DNA of 8,337 nucleotides, taken from the NCBI GenBank assembly GCA_050251575.1, contig JBFWMP010000127.1, positions 1 through 8,337 of the forward strand. The letters are read 5' to 3'. The position numbers and the translations under genes are program-made. The stretch is from X23 sp050251575. Its GTDB lineage: Bacteria > Bacillota > Clostridia > SK-Y3. Below the pieces are notes generated by a model. It searched no databases. It worked only from the letters and a program-made list of their open reading frames with translations, and was not told the DNA's origin. This document shows, one piece after another, positions 1 through 6,098 of the stretch; the stretch's first letter is position 1, and the number at the start of each line of letters is the position of its first letter.

Positions 1-112
1 CAGACCTGCTTTGAAGAAAGCCGGATTCTTGACAAGAGACCCAAGAATGAAAGAAAGAAAGAAATACGGACTCAAAGGTGCAAGAAGAGCGCCACAGTTC
101 TCAAAGAGATAA
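1..112 (+). CDS. rpsI: 30S ribosomal protein S9, C-terminal end (partial)
   Basis: Reading from base 2, the window opens inside an ORF ending in 36 residues and TAA at 110-112. The peptide contains LKKAGFLTRDPR, ERKKYGLKGARRAPQFSKR, which is the hallmark C-terminal tail of bacterial S9. That tail is basic and in the family reaches into the ribosomal P site to contact tRNA; the terminal Lys-Arg is present. S9 is normally the last gene of the rplM-rpsI operon, and the intrinsic terminator about 60 bases downstream agrees with this being an operon end. Only the C-terminal quarter or so is visible; the start lies outside the window. Confidence 0.97.
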   Translation, partial: RPALKKAGFLTRDPRMKERKKYGLKGARRAPQFSKR

Positions 113-171
113 TTTGTTATCAATTACCAGGCAAGTTGCTTGGAATTACAGAGTATGCTCGCAGAAGTTAC

Positions 172-208
172 AAAGCGTCAGATGGGTTAACCATCCGGCG
201 CTTTTTAT
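172..208 (+). terminator. Intrinsic terminator of the rpsI operon
   Basis: AAAGCG (172-177) pairs with CGCTTT (199-204) and GATGG (181-185) pairs with CCATC (191-195) around a GTTAA loop. The intervening TCA/CGG adds a G-U and a C-G pair and leaves one A-C mismatch. A T-rich run (TTTTTATTT) follows. A small extra hairpin, CCAGGC (127-132) with GCTTGG (138-143), sits between the stop codon and the terminator. Confidence 0.88.
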
Positions 209-210
209 TT

Positions 211-454
211 ATGCACAGAACTAAACACACCGCAATAAAGTTGTAGAAGGAATTCTAGTATCTTTTATATTATCAGAATGAAATATAGGAGTAATTAGTC
301 CTATACCTAAATTAAATATTACTGTAGTATGTCAGTTTCCCACAAAATAGCCCTTGCGACTTATTCAACCTATAGTATGACTAGCCACTTAGCATTGGAA
401 TCCTAAAAGGTTATGATTTTACGTAACTTTCTCGTGTAAGATTGCAGAAAAATG
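211..454. other. Non-coding stretch without recognised gene
   Basis: No convincing coding region or RNA gene is visible in these roughly 240 bases. The stretch is AT-rich. It holds a 22-bp near-palindrome (listed separately) and a weak stem of AAGGTTA with TAACTTT near 408-431. It may be spacer, decayed sequence, or the far upstream control region of fapA. Confidence 0.5.
284..305. repeat. 22-bp near-perfect palindrome
   Basis: The arms TATAGGA (284-290) and TCCTATA (299-305) are exact inverted copies. The centre TAATTA (292-297) is itself palindromic, so the only break is a symmetric G/G mismatch at 291 and 298. No T-run follows, so it is unlikely to be a terminator. Its symmetry and size fit a dimeric regulator's operator, but I cannot name the protein. 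Confidence 0.55.
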
Positions 455-482
455 TTGAAATTTGTCGAAAAAATGATATGAT
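455..482 (+). promoter_or_regulatory. Probable sigma-A promoter with embedded Spo0A-box match
   Basis: TTGAAA (455-460) and TATGAT (477-482) are separated by 16 bases and would start transcription near 489, upstream of the riboswitch. The spacer holds TGTCGAA (463-469) in the context TTTGTCGAAAAA, an exact match to the core 0A box. A site lying between -35 and -10 would be expected to repress. A second possible start is given by TATAAT at 523-528 (start near 535), which sits ideally just ahead of the aptamer but has no good -35. Which promoter is used cannot be decided from sequence. Confidence 0.55.
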
Positions 483-540
483 GAAGAAGAATGATAGGAA
501 TACTTTAATGTTTCTAAGTATTTATAATAGTGATATGAGT

Positions 541-630
541 TGATACAAAAAGGCAAAGTCATCGAAAGATGGTGACGCAAAGCCACGAATCTAAGTCGTT
601 TAAGTGATATGATGGTCGGGTTACTTATCC
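541..630 (+). ncRNA. Cyclic-di-GMP-I (GEMM) riboswitch aptamer
   Basis: The conserved GGCAAA (552-557) is followed by a stem GTCATC/GATGGT (558-563 with 568-573) capped by a GAAA tetraloop (564-567). Next come the invariant GACGCAAAGCC (574-584) and then TCTAAG (590-595) with TATGA (608-612), which resemble the tetraloop receptor with one compensated pair. The closing GGGTTAC (618-624) ends the core. This order of motifs is diagnostic of the class I c-di-GMP riboswitch. The two G residues at the ligand-binding end of GGCAAA are kept, which favours c-di-GMP over the cGAMP-sensing variants. It precedes fapA and a terminator, so it probably sets fapA transcription according to the motile/sessile second messenger. 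Confidence 0.9.
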
Positions 631-668
631 TTATGTTAAGGACTTATTATGTTATGGACTTATATGGG

Positions 669-694
669 AGGTGACTTTAAGGTTGCCTTTTTTT
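669..694 (+). terminator. Riboswitch expression-platform terminator
   Basis: AGGTGAC (669-675) pairs with GTTGCCT (682-688) across a six-base loop, and the strand continues into seven Ts (688-694). Upstream GGG can extend the stem by wobble pairs. It lies about 40 bases after the aptamer and about 100 bases before the fapA start, the usual place for a transcriptional riboswitch platform. A further small perfect hairpin, CCTTA-TGT-TAAGG (629-641), lies between aptamer and terminator. Confidence 0.85.
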
Positions 695-795
695 GTACAA
701 TTTAATAAGAATCAATGTTATAAAGAACAAATTTGACTATTTTAATTTCACAAAGTGCTAGGTAGTATTTAAGAGAGTGTATAAGAGGTGGGAAA

Positions 796-2658
796 ATGAA
801 AGTCAAAGCTTATAGTGAAATGGATGCCCGGTTATTAGTAAAACAGGCTTATGGATATAGTGATGATAAATTTAAATTAACTATTATTAAAAAGCCTACT
901 AATATATTTTGGGGATTAATTAAAAGAAAAGGAGAATATAAGGTTACAATTAAGAAGCCTCAAAAGAAGGTCAGCGTGAAAAAACAACCACAAGATTGGA
1001 AGAACGGACATGTAGAAGTTAGAGATGGGATTTTAAAAGTCGTCAATCCTAAAGATGATGGAAGATATGCTTCTATTATTGCAAATGATCCTAATATAGA
1101 TGTATTTGTGAATGATAAGAAAATAAAAGATACAATCATTTTAACAGAGAAAGATATTGTCGAATTTAGGCCTAAAATTATAGAGCCAGTTACTGAGATT
1201 ATTGTAGGATTTTCAGAAGATAGAATGCAAGCCATTTTAAAAGTATATAAAGAAAAAGGAAAAGAGTTTTATGTGAAAGATTCTAAAAGGGATATAAGTA
1301 TACAAATTTATTCAAATTTTAAAGAGATACAACCTAGGAATGTAACTTTAGAGGAATGTATTCAGGTGTTAAATGATGCCAATGTAAAATTAGAGTTTAT
1401 AGATATTGAGGCAATAAATAAATTAGTTAAATCGCGTATGGGTGGTAGTATTATTGTTGCAAGAGGGGAAAAGCCGATTGATGGTGTAAAAACACAGATA
1501 AGATATTATTTTGATGAGACAGAGGAAGATGATGCAGTAATTGCATATATTGGTGATGTTTTAGCAGTTAAGATTATGCCGGCATTGCCGGGAAGAGATG
1601 GTGCTACTGTTACAGGCGAAGTGGTAAAAGCCAGAGAGACGGAAGATGAATTACTTAGAGTTGGCAAAGGGGCAATACTTCTAGATAATAGTGTAAAAGT
1701 GGTAGCATCTATAAGTGGCAGACCCGTGATAAAAAATGGAATGATAAGTGTTATACCGTTACTTGTTATTGCAAGTGATGTTGATAAAAACACAGGAAAT
1801 ATTGAGTTTGATGGAGATGTAATCATTAAAGGAAATATAATGGATAACATGAGAGTTGCTGCAAAAGGAAAAATAAAAGTATTTGGGTCCATTTTCAATG
1901 CTAAGATAATTTCAAATGAAGATATTAATATCGTTGGGAAAGTGATAGGAGGAAAGGTAGTAGCAGGAATGAATATGACCAACTATTTCTGTATTGCCCC
2001 ATTAATAGAAGATATAGTAGAAATCATTAATGGAATTATAGAACAAATAGAAGCACACAAGGAATCAGGTCTTAAAATAGTGCTGTCTACAATTTACTCT
2101 AAAAGAGACACTATTAAAAAGTGTATTGAGGAAATCGAAAAGGTATCCTCATTATTGGAAGATGATGATGCAGGTACAATATCTGATCTATTAAAGAAGA
2201 CTAAGGATTCTTTAATAGGTATTAATGCATTGCAGATAAGAGACCAAAGGCAAGTAAGAGATCTCAATGAAGAGTTAATTGAACATATGAGATTGATAAG
2301 AAATCTATATATTCATAATGCAAATGTAACGATACAATATGCTCAAAATGCAACTATTCAATCATGTGGGCACATCATAGTTACTGGTGAAGGGAGTTAT
2401 CAATCTAACTTAATTGCAAAAGATGTAATACTGTATAAACGGTCTGCAAGCAGTGTGAAAGGTGGTATGCTGATTGCGGGGAAAAACATTAAGGCGGGAA
2501 CAATTGGTTCGCATAATGGAATCCATACATATTGCAGAGTTTTGAGTAAGAATGGGAAAGTAAATGCTCATTGTTATAATGGAACAATTATCAATATTGA
2601 TGGTAATATTCAGATGTTAAAAAGCGACTATAATAATAGAAATTCTGTTAGTCGATAA
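796..2658 (+). CDS. fapA: FapA family protein (DUF342), riboswitch-controlled
   Basis: The 620-residue protein has the FapA/DUF342 architecture. Residues about 1-50 resemble a Jag_N-type domain, with the typical IFWGLIKRKGEYKVTI end. The N-terminal FapA domain runs to about residue 260, and ALPGRDGATVTGE at 263-275 matches the family's PG-rich signature. A beta-strand repeat region begins with GNIEFDGDV at 334. A long helical, probably coiled-coil segment covers about 405-520, followed by more glycine-rich beta repeats to the end. AGAGGTGG at 784-791 supports the ATG at 796. No signal peptide or membrane segment is seen, so it should be cytoplasmic. FapA proteins are linked in some bacteria to flagellar assembly or placement, but their biochemical activity is poorly defined. 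The upstream c-di-GMP riboswitch fits a motility role; that link is inference. Confidence 0.87.
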   Translation: MKVKAYSEMDARLLVKQAYGYSDDKFKLTIIKKPTNIFWGLIKRKGEYKVTIKKPQKKVSVKKQPQDWKNGHVEVRDGILKVVNPKDDGRYASIIANDPNIDVFVNDKKIKDTIILTEKDIVEFRPKIIEPVTEIIVGFSEDRMQAILKVYKEKGKEFYVKDSKRDISIQIYSNFKEIQPRNVTLEECIQVLNDANVKLEFIDIEAINKLVKSRMGGSIIVARGEKPIDGVKTQIRYYFDETEEDDAVIAYIGDVLAVKIMPALPGRDGATVTGEVVKARETEDELLRVGKGAILLDNSVKVVASISGRPVIKNGMISVIPLLVIASDVDKNTGNIEFDGDVIIKGNIMDNMRVAAKGKIKVFGSIFNAKIISNEDINIVGKVIGGKVVAGMNMTNYFCIAPLIEDIVEIINGIIEQIEAHKESGLKIVLSTIYSKRDTIKKCIEEIEKVSSLLEDDDAGTISDLLKKTKDSLIGINALQIRDQRQVRDLNEELIEHMRLIRNLYIHNANVTIQYAQNATIQSCGHIIVTGEGSYQSNLIAKDVILYKRSASSVKGGMLIAGKNIKAGTIGSHNGIHTYCRVLSKNGKVNAHCYNGTIINIDGNIQMLKSDYNNRNSVSR

Positions 2659-2739
2659 TATATAACTTATAAGACACTTTAGATGAGGGCAATTGATTTT
2701 TTTATCTGACCTTCAATTAAATGGAATACGCGCCCACTA

Positions 2740-2768
2740 TTGACAATGATTAGAAATAATGATATATT
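2740..2768 (+). promoter_or_regulatory. Strong sigma-A promoter of the Gre-like gene
   Basis: TTGACA (2740-2745), a 17-base spacer and TATATT (2763-2768) give a near-consensus housekeeping promoter. The predicted start is near 2774-2776, exactly at the base of the following hairpin. Confidence 0.8.
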
Positions 2769-2773
2769 AAAGG

Positions 2774-2810
2774 AGAAGGCATTTTGCAGTTTTACTGCGG
2801 GGTGTCTTCT
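2774..2810 (+). promoter_or_regulatory. 16-bp hairpin at the 5' end of the Gre-like mRNA
   Basis: AGAAGGCATTTTGCAG (2774-2789) pairs without interruption with 2795-2810 (CTGCGGGG then TGTCTTCT) around a TTTTA loop. Five of the sixteen pairs are G-U in RNA. It starts where the promoter predicts the transcript start and is not followed by a proper T-run (TGTATTATTT). It may therefore be an mRNA-stabilising 5' hairpin or a weak attenuator, more than a simple terminator. Confidence 0.65.
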
Positions 2811-2863
2811 TGTATTATTTGACAGTTTCCATTAAATGTAATATTCACAAAGGGGGATTCAAG

Positions 2864-3325
2864 ATGAGTAAAGAAGTAGTATCAAAACAAATGTTTGAAA
2901 TAATGGTAAAACATTTAGTAAATATTGAAGAAGAAAAAGAACAAGTCTTGGGGAAATATTATCCTGATATCACGGAAAAGCGAGATGCGTATGAAGCAGT
3001 GATTACAGAATATATCAAGAAAATCGAAGGATATATTTCAAACTATAAGGTAGACGATGCTATTAAGAGTGCCTGCCCTTGTGTAATTATTGGAAGCATT
3101 GTTGAATTAGAAGACTTACAATATAATGAAATAGAGAAATATCAGATTGTCTCTCCTTTTGAAAGCAAGATGGCATTTAAAACGGAGACAGCTTCTTACC
3201 TATCTCCTATGGGAAAAGCATTGCTGCTTAAGAGACCAAATGAACAGGTGAATGTGGAAACACCAATGGGTAAGTTCGCGTATATAATCAAATCCATCGA
3301 AGTTCCTCAAGAAGCGTTAATATAG
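2864..3325 (+). CDS. GreA/GreB-like transcription elongation factor
   Basis: The protein is 153 residues from the ATG at 2864, chosen because AGGGGG (2851-2856) sits at the right distance; the frame is open further upstream to 2810 but without a ribosome site. Residues about 70-146 match the GreA/GreB C-terminal domain: CVIIGSIVELEDL, then SPMGKALLLKRPNEQVNVETPMG at 114-136. The N-terminal half is charged and helical, like the Gre coiled coil. PDITEK at 34-39 aligns with the tip motif GDLSEN and keeps the two acidic residues (D35, E38) used to stimulate RNA cleavage by RNA polymerase. The rest of the N-terminus is divergent, so this is likely a second Gre paralogue and not the main GreA. It has its own promoter and ends inside the convergent glgA tail. 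Confidence 0.78.
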   Translation: MSKEVVSKQMFEIMVKHLVNIEEEKEQVLGKYYPDITEKRDAYEAVITEYIKKIEGYISNYKVDDAIKSACPCVIIGSIVELEDLQYNEIEKYQIVSPFESKMAFKTETASYLSPMGKALLLKRPNEQVNVETPMGKFAYIIKSIEVPQEALI

Positions 3326-4762
3326 TTTTAAGGCTTTTTTGTATAACTCGATATATTCCTGAGCCGATTTATTCCAGCTGCAGTCTCCTTCCATGCCTCG
3401 ATGTATCAGCTTATTCCATGCTTCTTTATCATAATAGAAGTGAATGGCTCGTTTGATGGTGTATAGCATATCATGGGCATTGTAGTTGGTAAAGCTGAAG
3501 CCGTTGCCTTCACCGGTGGACTCATTATAGGCCTGAATGGTATCATTTAAGCCGCCGGTTTCACGTACGATGGGAACGGTGCCGTAGCGAAGACTGAATA
3601 GTTGGCTTAGTCCGCAGGGCTCAAACAAGGAAGGCATGAGAAACATATCTGCGCCTGCATATATCCTTTGGGCTAGAATCCCATCATATAAAATGTTTGC
3701 AGATACCTTTGAGGGATACAGGGAGGCAGCGTGTTTGAATAGTTCTTCATACTGGTGCTCACCGTTTCCCAGCACTACAAGCTGGATGTCCAGGTGAAGT
3801 ATATCCTGGAGTATGCAGGCGATTAGGTCAAAACCCTTTTGCGCTACCAAACGTGAGATAATGCCAATCATAGGAACATCTTCTCTAACGGGCAGCTTCA
3901 GGTATTCCTGCAGCTGTTTCTTATTTTGACTTTTTCCTTCCAGGTGGTCTGCATCATAAGAGGCAAATAATCTTTTGTCTGTTGCAGGATTATTCGTTTC
4001 CATATCGATGCCGTTCACAATACCATATAAGTCTTGCGCACGTTTTCTAATCATATCTTGAAGATTTTCACCAAAAAACTCATATTTGATCTCTTCTGCA
4101 TAGGTTTTGCTGACGGTATTGATAATATCCGAATAAGCTAGTGCTGCTTTCATACAGTTTATCTGGTCATGGAACTCAACTTTATCGGCAGTAAAGTGTT
4201 CCCAACCCACACCAAGCAAATCGGTAAAGACCTTTTTGGGAAAGATTCCTTGATATTTGAGATTGTGGATTGTAAATATGGTTCTGATATTCTTAAAGAA
4301 ATCTTGTTTTTGATAACAGGCATTCAGTAGTAAGCTGACTACTCCGCTTTGCCAGTCGTTGCAATGGATGATATCCGGTTGGAACTGGATTTGGGGAAGC
4401 ATCTCAAGTAGTGCTTTGGAGAAAAAGATGAATTGCTCTGCTTCATCATGGTATCCATACAAATCATCCCGATAAAAATAATACTCATTATCTATAAAAT
4501 AAACGGTAACTCCATCATATTCTGTTTTCAATATACCACAGTATTGATGCCTCCAACCTATATCTACATAGATATATCCGATATATTCCATGCTATCTAC
4601 ATATTTTTGAGGGATTCCTTTATATTTAGGCATTACAATTCTGATATCTATACCTGATTTTTTAAGCGCTTTAGGGAGGGAACCGGCAACGTCTGCCAAT
4701 CCGCCGGTTTTAGCGAACGGGACTACCTCGGAAGAAGCGAAAAGCACTTTGACATTATTCAT
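3317..4762 (-). CDS. glgA: Glycogen synthase (ADP-glucose type, GT5)
   Basis: The enzyme transfers glucose from ADP-glucose to the growing alpha-1,4-glucan. The ATG at 4762 is chosen over one seven codons upstream because GAGGAGGT (4767-4774) precedes it; this gives 481 residues, the normal family length. GT5 signatures are in order: KTGGLADV at 18-25 (ADP-glucose binding loop), HCNDWQ at 133-138, HNLKYQG at 166-172, GIVNGID at 247-253, SRLVAQKG at 303-310, and EPCGLSQL at 381-388 with TGGLNDT at 402-408 in the C-terminal nucleotide-sugar domain. No other glg gene is adjacent, so it appears to be transcribed alone from the promoter at 4805-4833. Its last nine bases overlap the end of the convergent Gre-like gene, and no clear terminator is visible for it. 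Confidence 0.96.
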   Translation of the reverse strand: MNNVKVLFASSEVVPFAKTGGLADVAGSLPKALKKSGIDIRIVMPKYKGIPQKYVDSMEYIGYIYVDIGWRHQYCGILKTEYDGVTVYFIDNEYYFYRDDLYGYHDEAEQFIFFSKALLEMLPQIQFQPDIIHCNDWQSGVVSLLLNACYQKQDFFKNIRTIFTIHNLKYQGIFPKKVFTDLLGVGWEHFTADKVEFHDQINCMKAALAYSDIINTVSKTYAEEIKYEFFGENLQDMIRKRAQDLYGIVNGIDMETNNPATDKRLFASYDADHLEGKSQNKKQLQEYLKLPVREDVPMIGIISRLVAQKGFDLIACILQDILHLDIQLVVLGNGEHQYEELFKHAASLYPSKVSANILYDGILAQRIYAGADMFLMPSLFEPCGLSQLFSLRYGTVPIVRETGGLNDTIQAYNESTGEGNGFSFTNYNAHDMLYTIKRAIHFYYDKEAWNKLIHRGMEGDCSWNKSAQEYIELYKKALKLY

Positions 4763-4804
4763 ATTTACCTCCTCGTATGCCACTTGTGAGAATTTACTAA
4801 TAAT

Positions 4805-4833
4805 ATTTTACTATATTATGGAATATAATTCAA
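4805..4833 (-). promoter_or_regulatory. Candidate glgA promoter
   Basis: On the minus strand TTGAAT (4833-4828), 17 bases, then TAAAAT (4810-4805) predicts a start near 4798 and a leader of about 35 bases. Its -35 lies one base from the -35 region of the divergent promoter, so polymerases at the two could interfere. Confidence 0.5.
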
Positions 4834-4834
4834 T

Positions 4835-4863
4835 GTTTCATATTTAGCATTATATGCTATAAT
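4835..4863 (+). promoter_or_regulatory. Extended -10 promoter of the metallo-beta-lactamase operon
   Basis: TGCTATAAT (4855-4863) is an exact -10 hexamer with a TGn extension. The -35 region (4835-4840, GTTTCA) is weak, as is usual for extended -10 promoters. Start is expected near 4870. Confidence 0.65.
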
Positions 4864-4891
4864 ATTTTCATAAAGAATGGGAGTTGAAGGG

Positions 4892-5767
4892 ATGTTTAAA
4901 AAACGGATAAAGTTAATTATGGTGCTGATTGCAATTCTTTTTATATGGGCTGTCCAATTACAGGATGAAAGAACTGTTAATACTATAGTTAAGCAGGAGG
5001 GGCAAGGTCTTGCAGTGCATTATATTGATGTAGGTCAGGCGGATAGTATTTTGGTTAATTTGCCCGGTACATTGACTATGCTGATAGATGCGGGGAATAA
5101 TACGGATGAGGATAAAGTAATAAGTTATTTGAAAAGTCAAGGAATAGAGCGTATCGATATTCTAATTGGTACGCATCCTCATGAGGATCATATAGGTGCG
5201 TTGGACAGCGTTATCAAAAGCTTTGATATCGGTAAGATTTATATGCCCAAGATATCGCATGCGTCTAAAACCTTTAAGGATGTATTATTGGCTGTGCAGG
5301 AAAAAGACTATAAGGTTTCTAGCCCTGTGACAGGAGAAAATATTTTTGAGCAAGATAGCTTGAAGCTGCAGTTCTTAGCACCTTTGTCAACAAAATACGA
5401 GGAATTGAATAATTATAGTATTGTAACAAAATTAACGTATGGAGACACCTCTTTCTTATTTACAGGAGATGCTGAGGATGTTTCTGAGAAGGAGATGCTG
5501 AAAGCTTTTAGAGGGGAATTAAAGGCAGATGTTCTGAAGGTAGGACATCATGGATCTGCTTCTTCTACAACAACAGAATTTTTGAAGGCAGTCAGTCCGG
5601 CTTATGCGTTAATCAGTGTAGAAGATCAGAATTCTTATGGGCATCCGCACAAAGAAGTGATTGAGAAGTTGGATAAAAGCGGCGTAAAGACATTCAGAAC
5701 CGATAAGCAGGGCACGGTAGTGATGATGAGTGATGGTAAGCAAATCAATGTAATAACAGAAAAATAG
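4892..5767 (+). CDS. ComEC-like metallo-beta-lactamase-fold hydrolase, membrane-anchored or secreted
   Basis: Using the ATG at 4892 the protein is 291 residues. GGGAG at 4879-4883 serves as ribosome site, and the earlier ATG at 4877 lies almost on the predicted transcript start. Residues 2-5 are basic and about 6-22 are hydrophobic, giving a signal peptide or single anchor, so the domain should be outside the membrane. The metal site is visible: THPHEDHIG at 94-102 (H95, H97, D99, H100), GDAE at 192-195 and GHHGS at 218-222, with GHPH at 250-253. VHYIDVGQADSILV at 43-56 is typical of the ComEC/Rec2 C-terminal nuclease-like domain, here without the ComEC channel. A nuclease or phosphodiesterase activity is possible but not shown. 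The DUF3006 gene follows after 31 bases, probably in one operon. Confidence 0.88.
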   Translation: MFKKRIKLIMVLIAILFIWAVQLQDERTVNTIVKQEGQGLAVHYIDVGQADSILVNLPGTLTMLIDAGNNTDEDKVISYLKSQGIERIDILIGTHPHEDHIGALDSVIKSFDIGKIYMPKISHASKTFKDVLLAVQEKDYKVSSPVTGENIFEQDSLKLQFLAPLSTKYEELNNYSIVTKLTYGDTSFLFTGDAEDVSEKEMLKAFRGELKADVLKVGHHGSASSTTTEFLKAVSPAYALISVEDQNSYGHPHKEVIEKLDKSGVKTFRTDKQGTVVMMSDGKQINVITEK

Positions 5768-5798
5768 TGTATATAAATGTATATAAAGGAGATTGTGC

Positions 5799-6020
5799 AT
5801 GAAAGCTATAGTCGATCGATTTGAAGGTGATTTTGCGATAATAGAATTAGATGACGGGCAAATACAGCAGATTGCCAGAAGTTTGCTGCCTCCTTGCGCA
5901 CGGGAGGGTGATGTACTGGATATCGTGGACGGGTTTTTTCATAGTGACCGTTGTGAAACGGAAAAAAGAAAGGAAGAGATTGAAAAACTGATGCAGGATG
6001 TTTGGAAAGAAGAGAAATGA
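5799..6020 (+). CDS. DUF3006 family small protein
   Basis: The product is 73 residues. The ATG at 5799 is chosen because AAAGGAG (5786-5791) is well placed; a TTG two codons earlier is in frame but too close. The N-terminal part MKAIVDRFEGDFAIIELDDG is the DUF3006 signature, a small beta-rich domain, and the C-terminal third is a charged helix rich in Glu and Lys. There is no membrane segment or signal peptide. It follows the metallo-beta-lactamase gene by 31 bases with no promoter between. DUF3006 genes are often found beside ComEC-like hydrolases in Firmicutes (recalled, not checked). The function is unknown. Confidence 0.82.
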   Translation: MKAIVDRFEGDFAIIELDDGQIQQIARSLLPPCAREGDVLDIVDGFFHSDRCETEKRKEEIEKLMQDVWKEEK

Positions 6021-6031
6021 TGTTTATCCTA

Positions 6032-6060
6032 TGATAGTCTGAGGGTATATATGGTATAAT
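6032..6060 (+). promoter_or_regulatory. Extended -10 promoter of the cyclophilin gene
   Basis: TGGTATAAT (6052-6060) is a TGn-extended perfect -10. TGATAG at 6032-6037 is a weak -35 at 17 bases. GAGAGGAG (6081-6088) is the ribosome site for the ATG at 6099. Confidence 0.65.
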
Positions 6061-6098
6061 AATTCTGAAAACATACCAATGAGAGGAGAAATAAACAA

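Noticed and set aside
249..261. 13-base match GGAATTCTAGTAT also found near 7815-7827
   Set aside because: One 13-base match within 8 kb of AT-rich sequence is expected about by chance, and the flanks do not match.
733..768. Secondary fapA promoter after the riboswitch terminator (TTGACT with TAGTAT)
   Set aside because: The spacing of 24 bases is too long, and no other -10 fits the -35-like hexamer.
960..1982. Minus-strand ORFs inside fapA
   Set aside because: They are antisense shadows of a well-supported gene, hydrophobic by composition and without ribosome sites or family resemblance.
2680..2735. Terminator after fapA
   Set aside because: A T-run (about 2697-2703) is present, but the possible pairing AATTGA with TCAATT lies around it and not before it, so no proper hairpin-plus-T-tract is formed.
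4433..4657. Plus-strand ORF inside glgA
   Set aside because: Opposite a conserved GT5 coding region, with low-complexity Ile-rich translation and no ribosome site.
4763..4783. Upstream glgA start at 4783
   Set aside because: The GAGGAGGT at 4767-4774 would lie inside the coding region; it is perfectly placed for the ATG at 4762, and the family N-terminus begins there.
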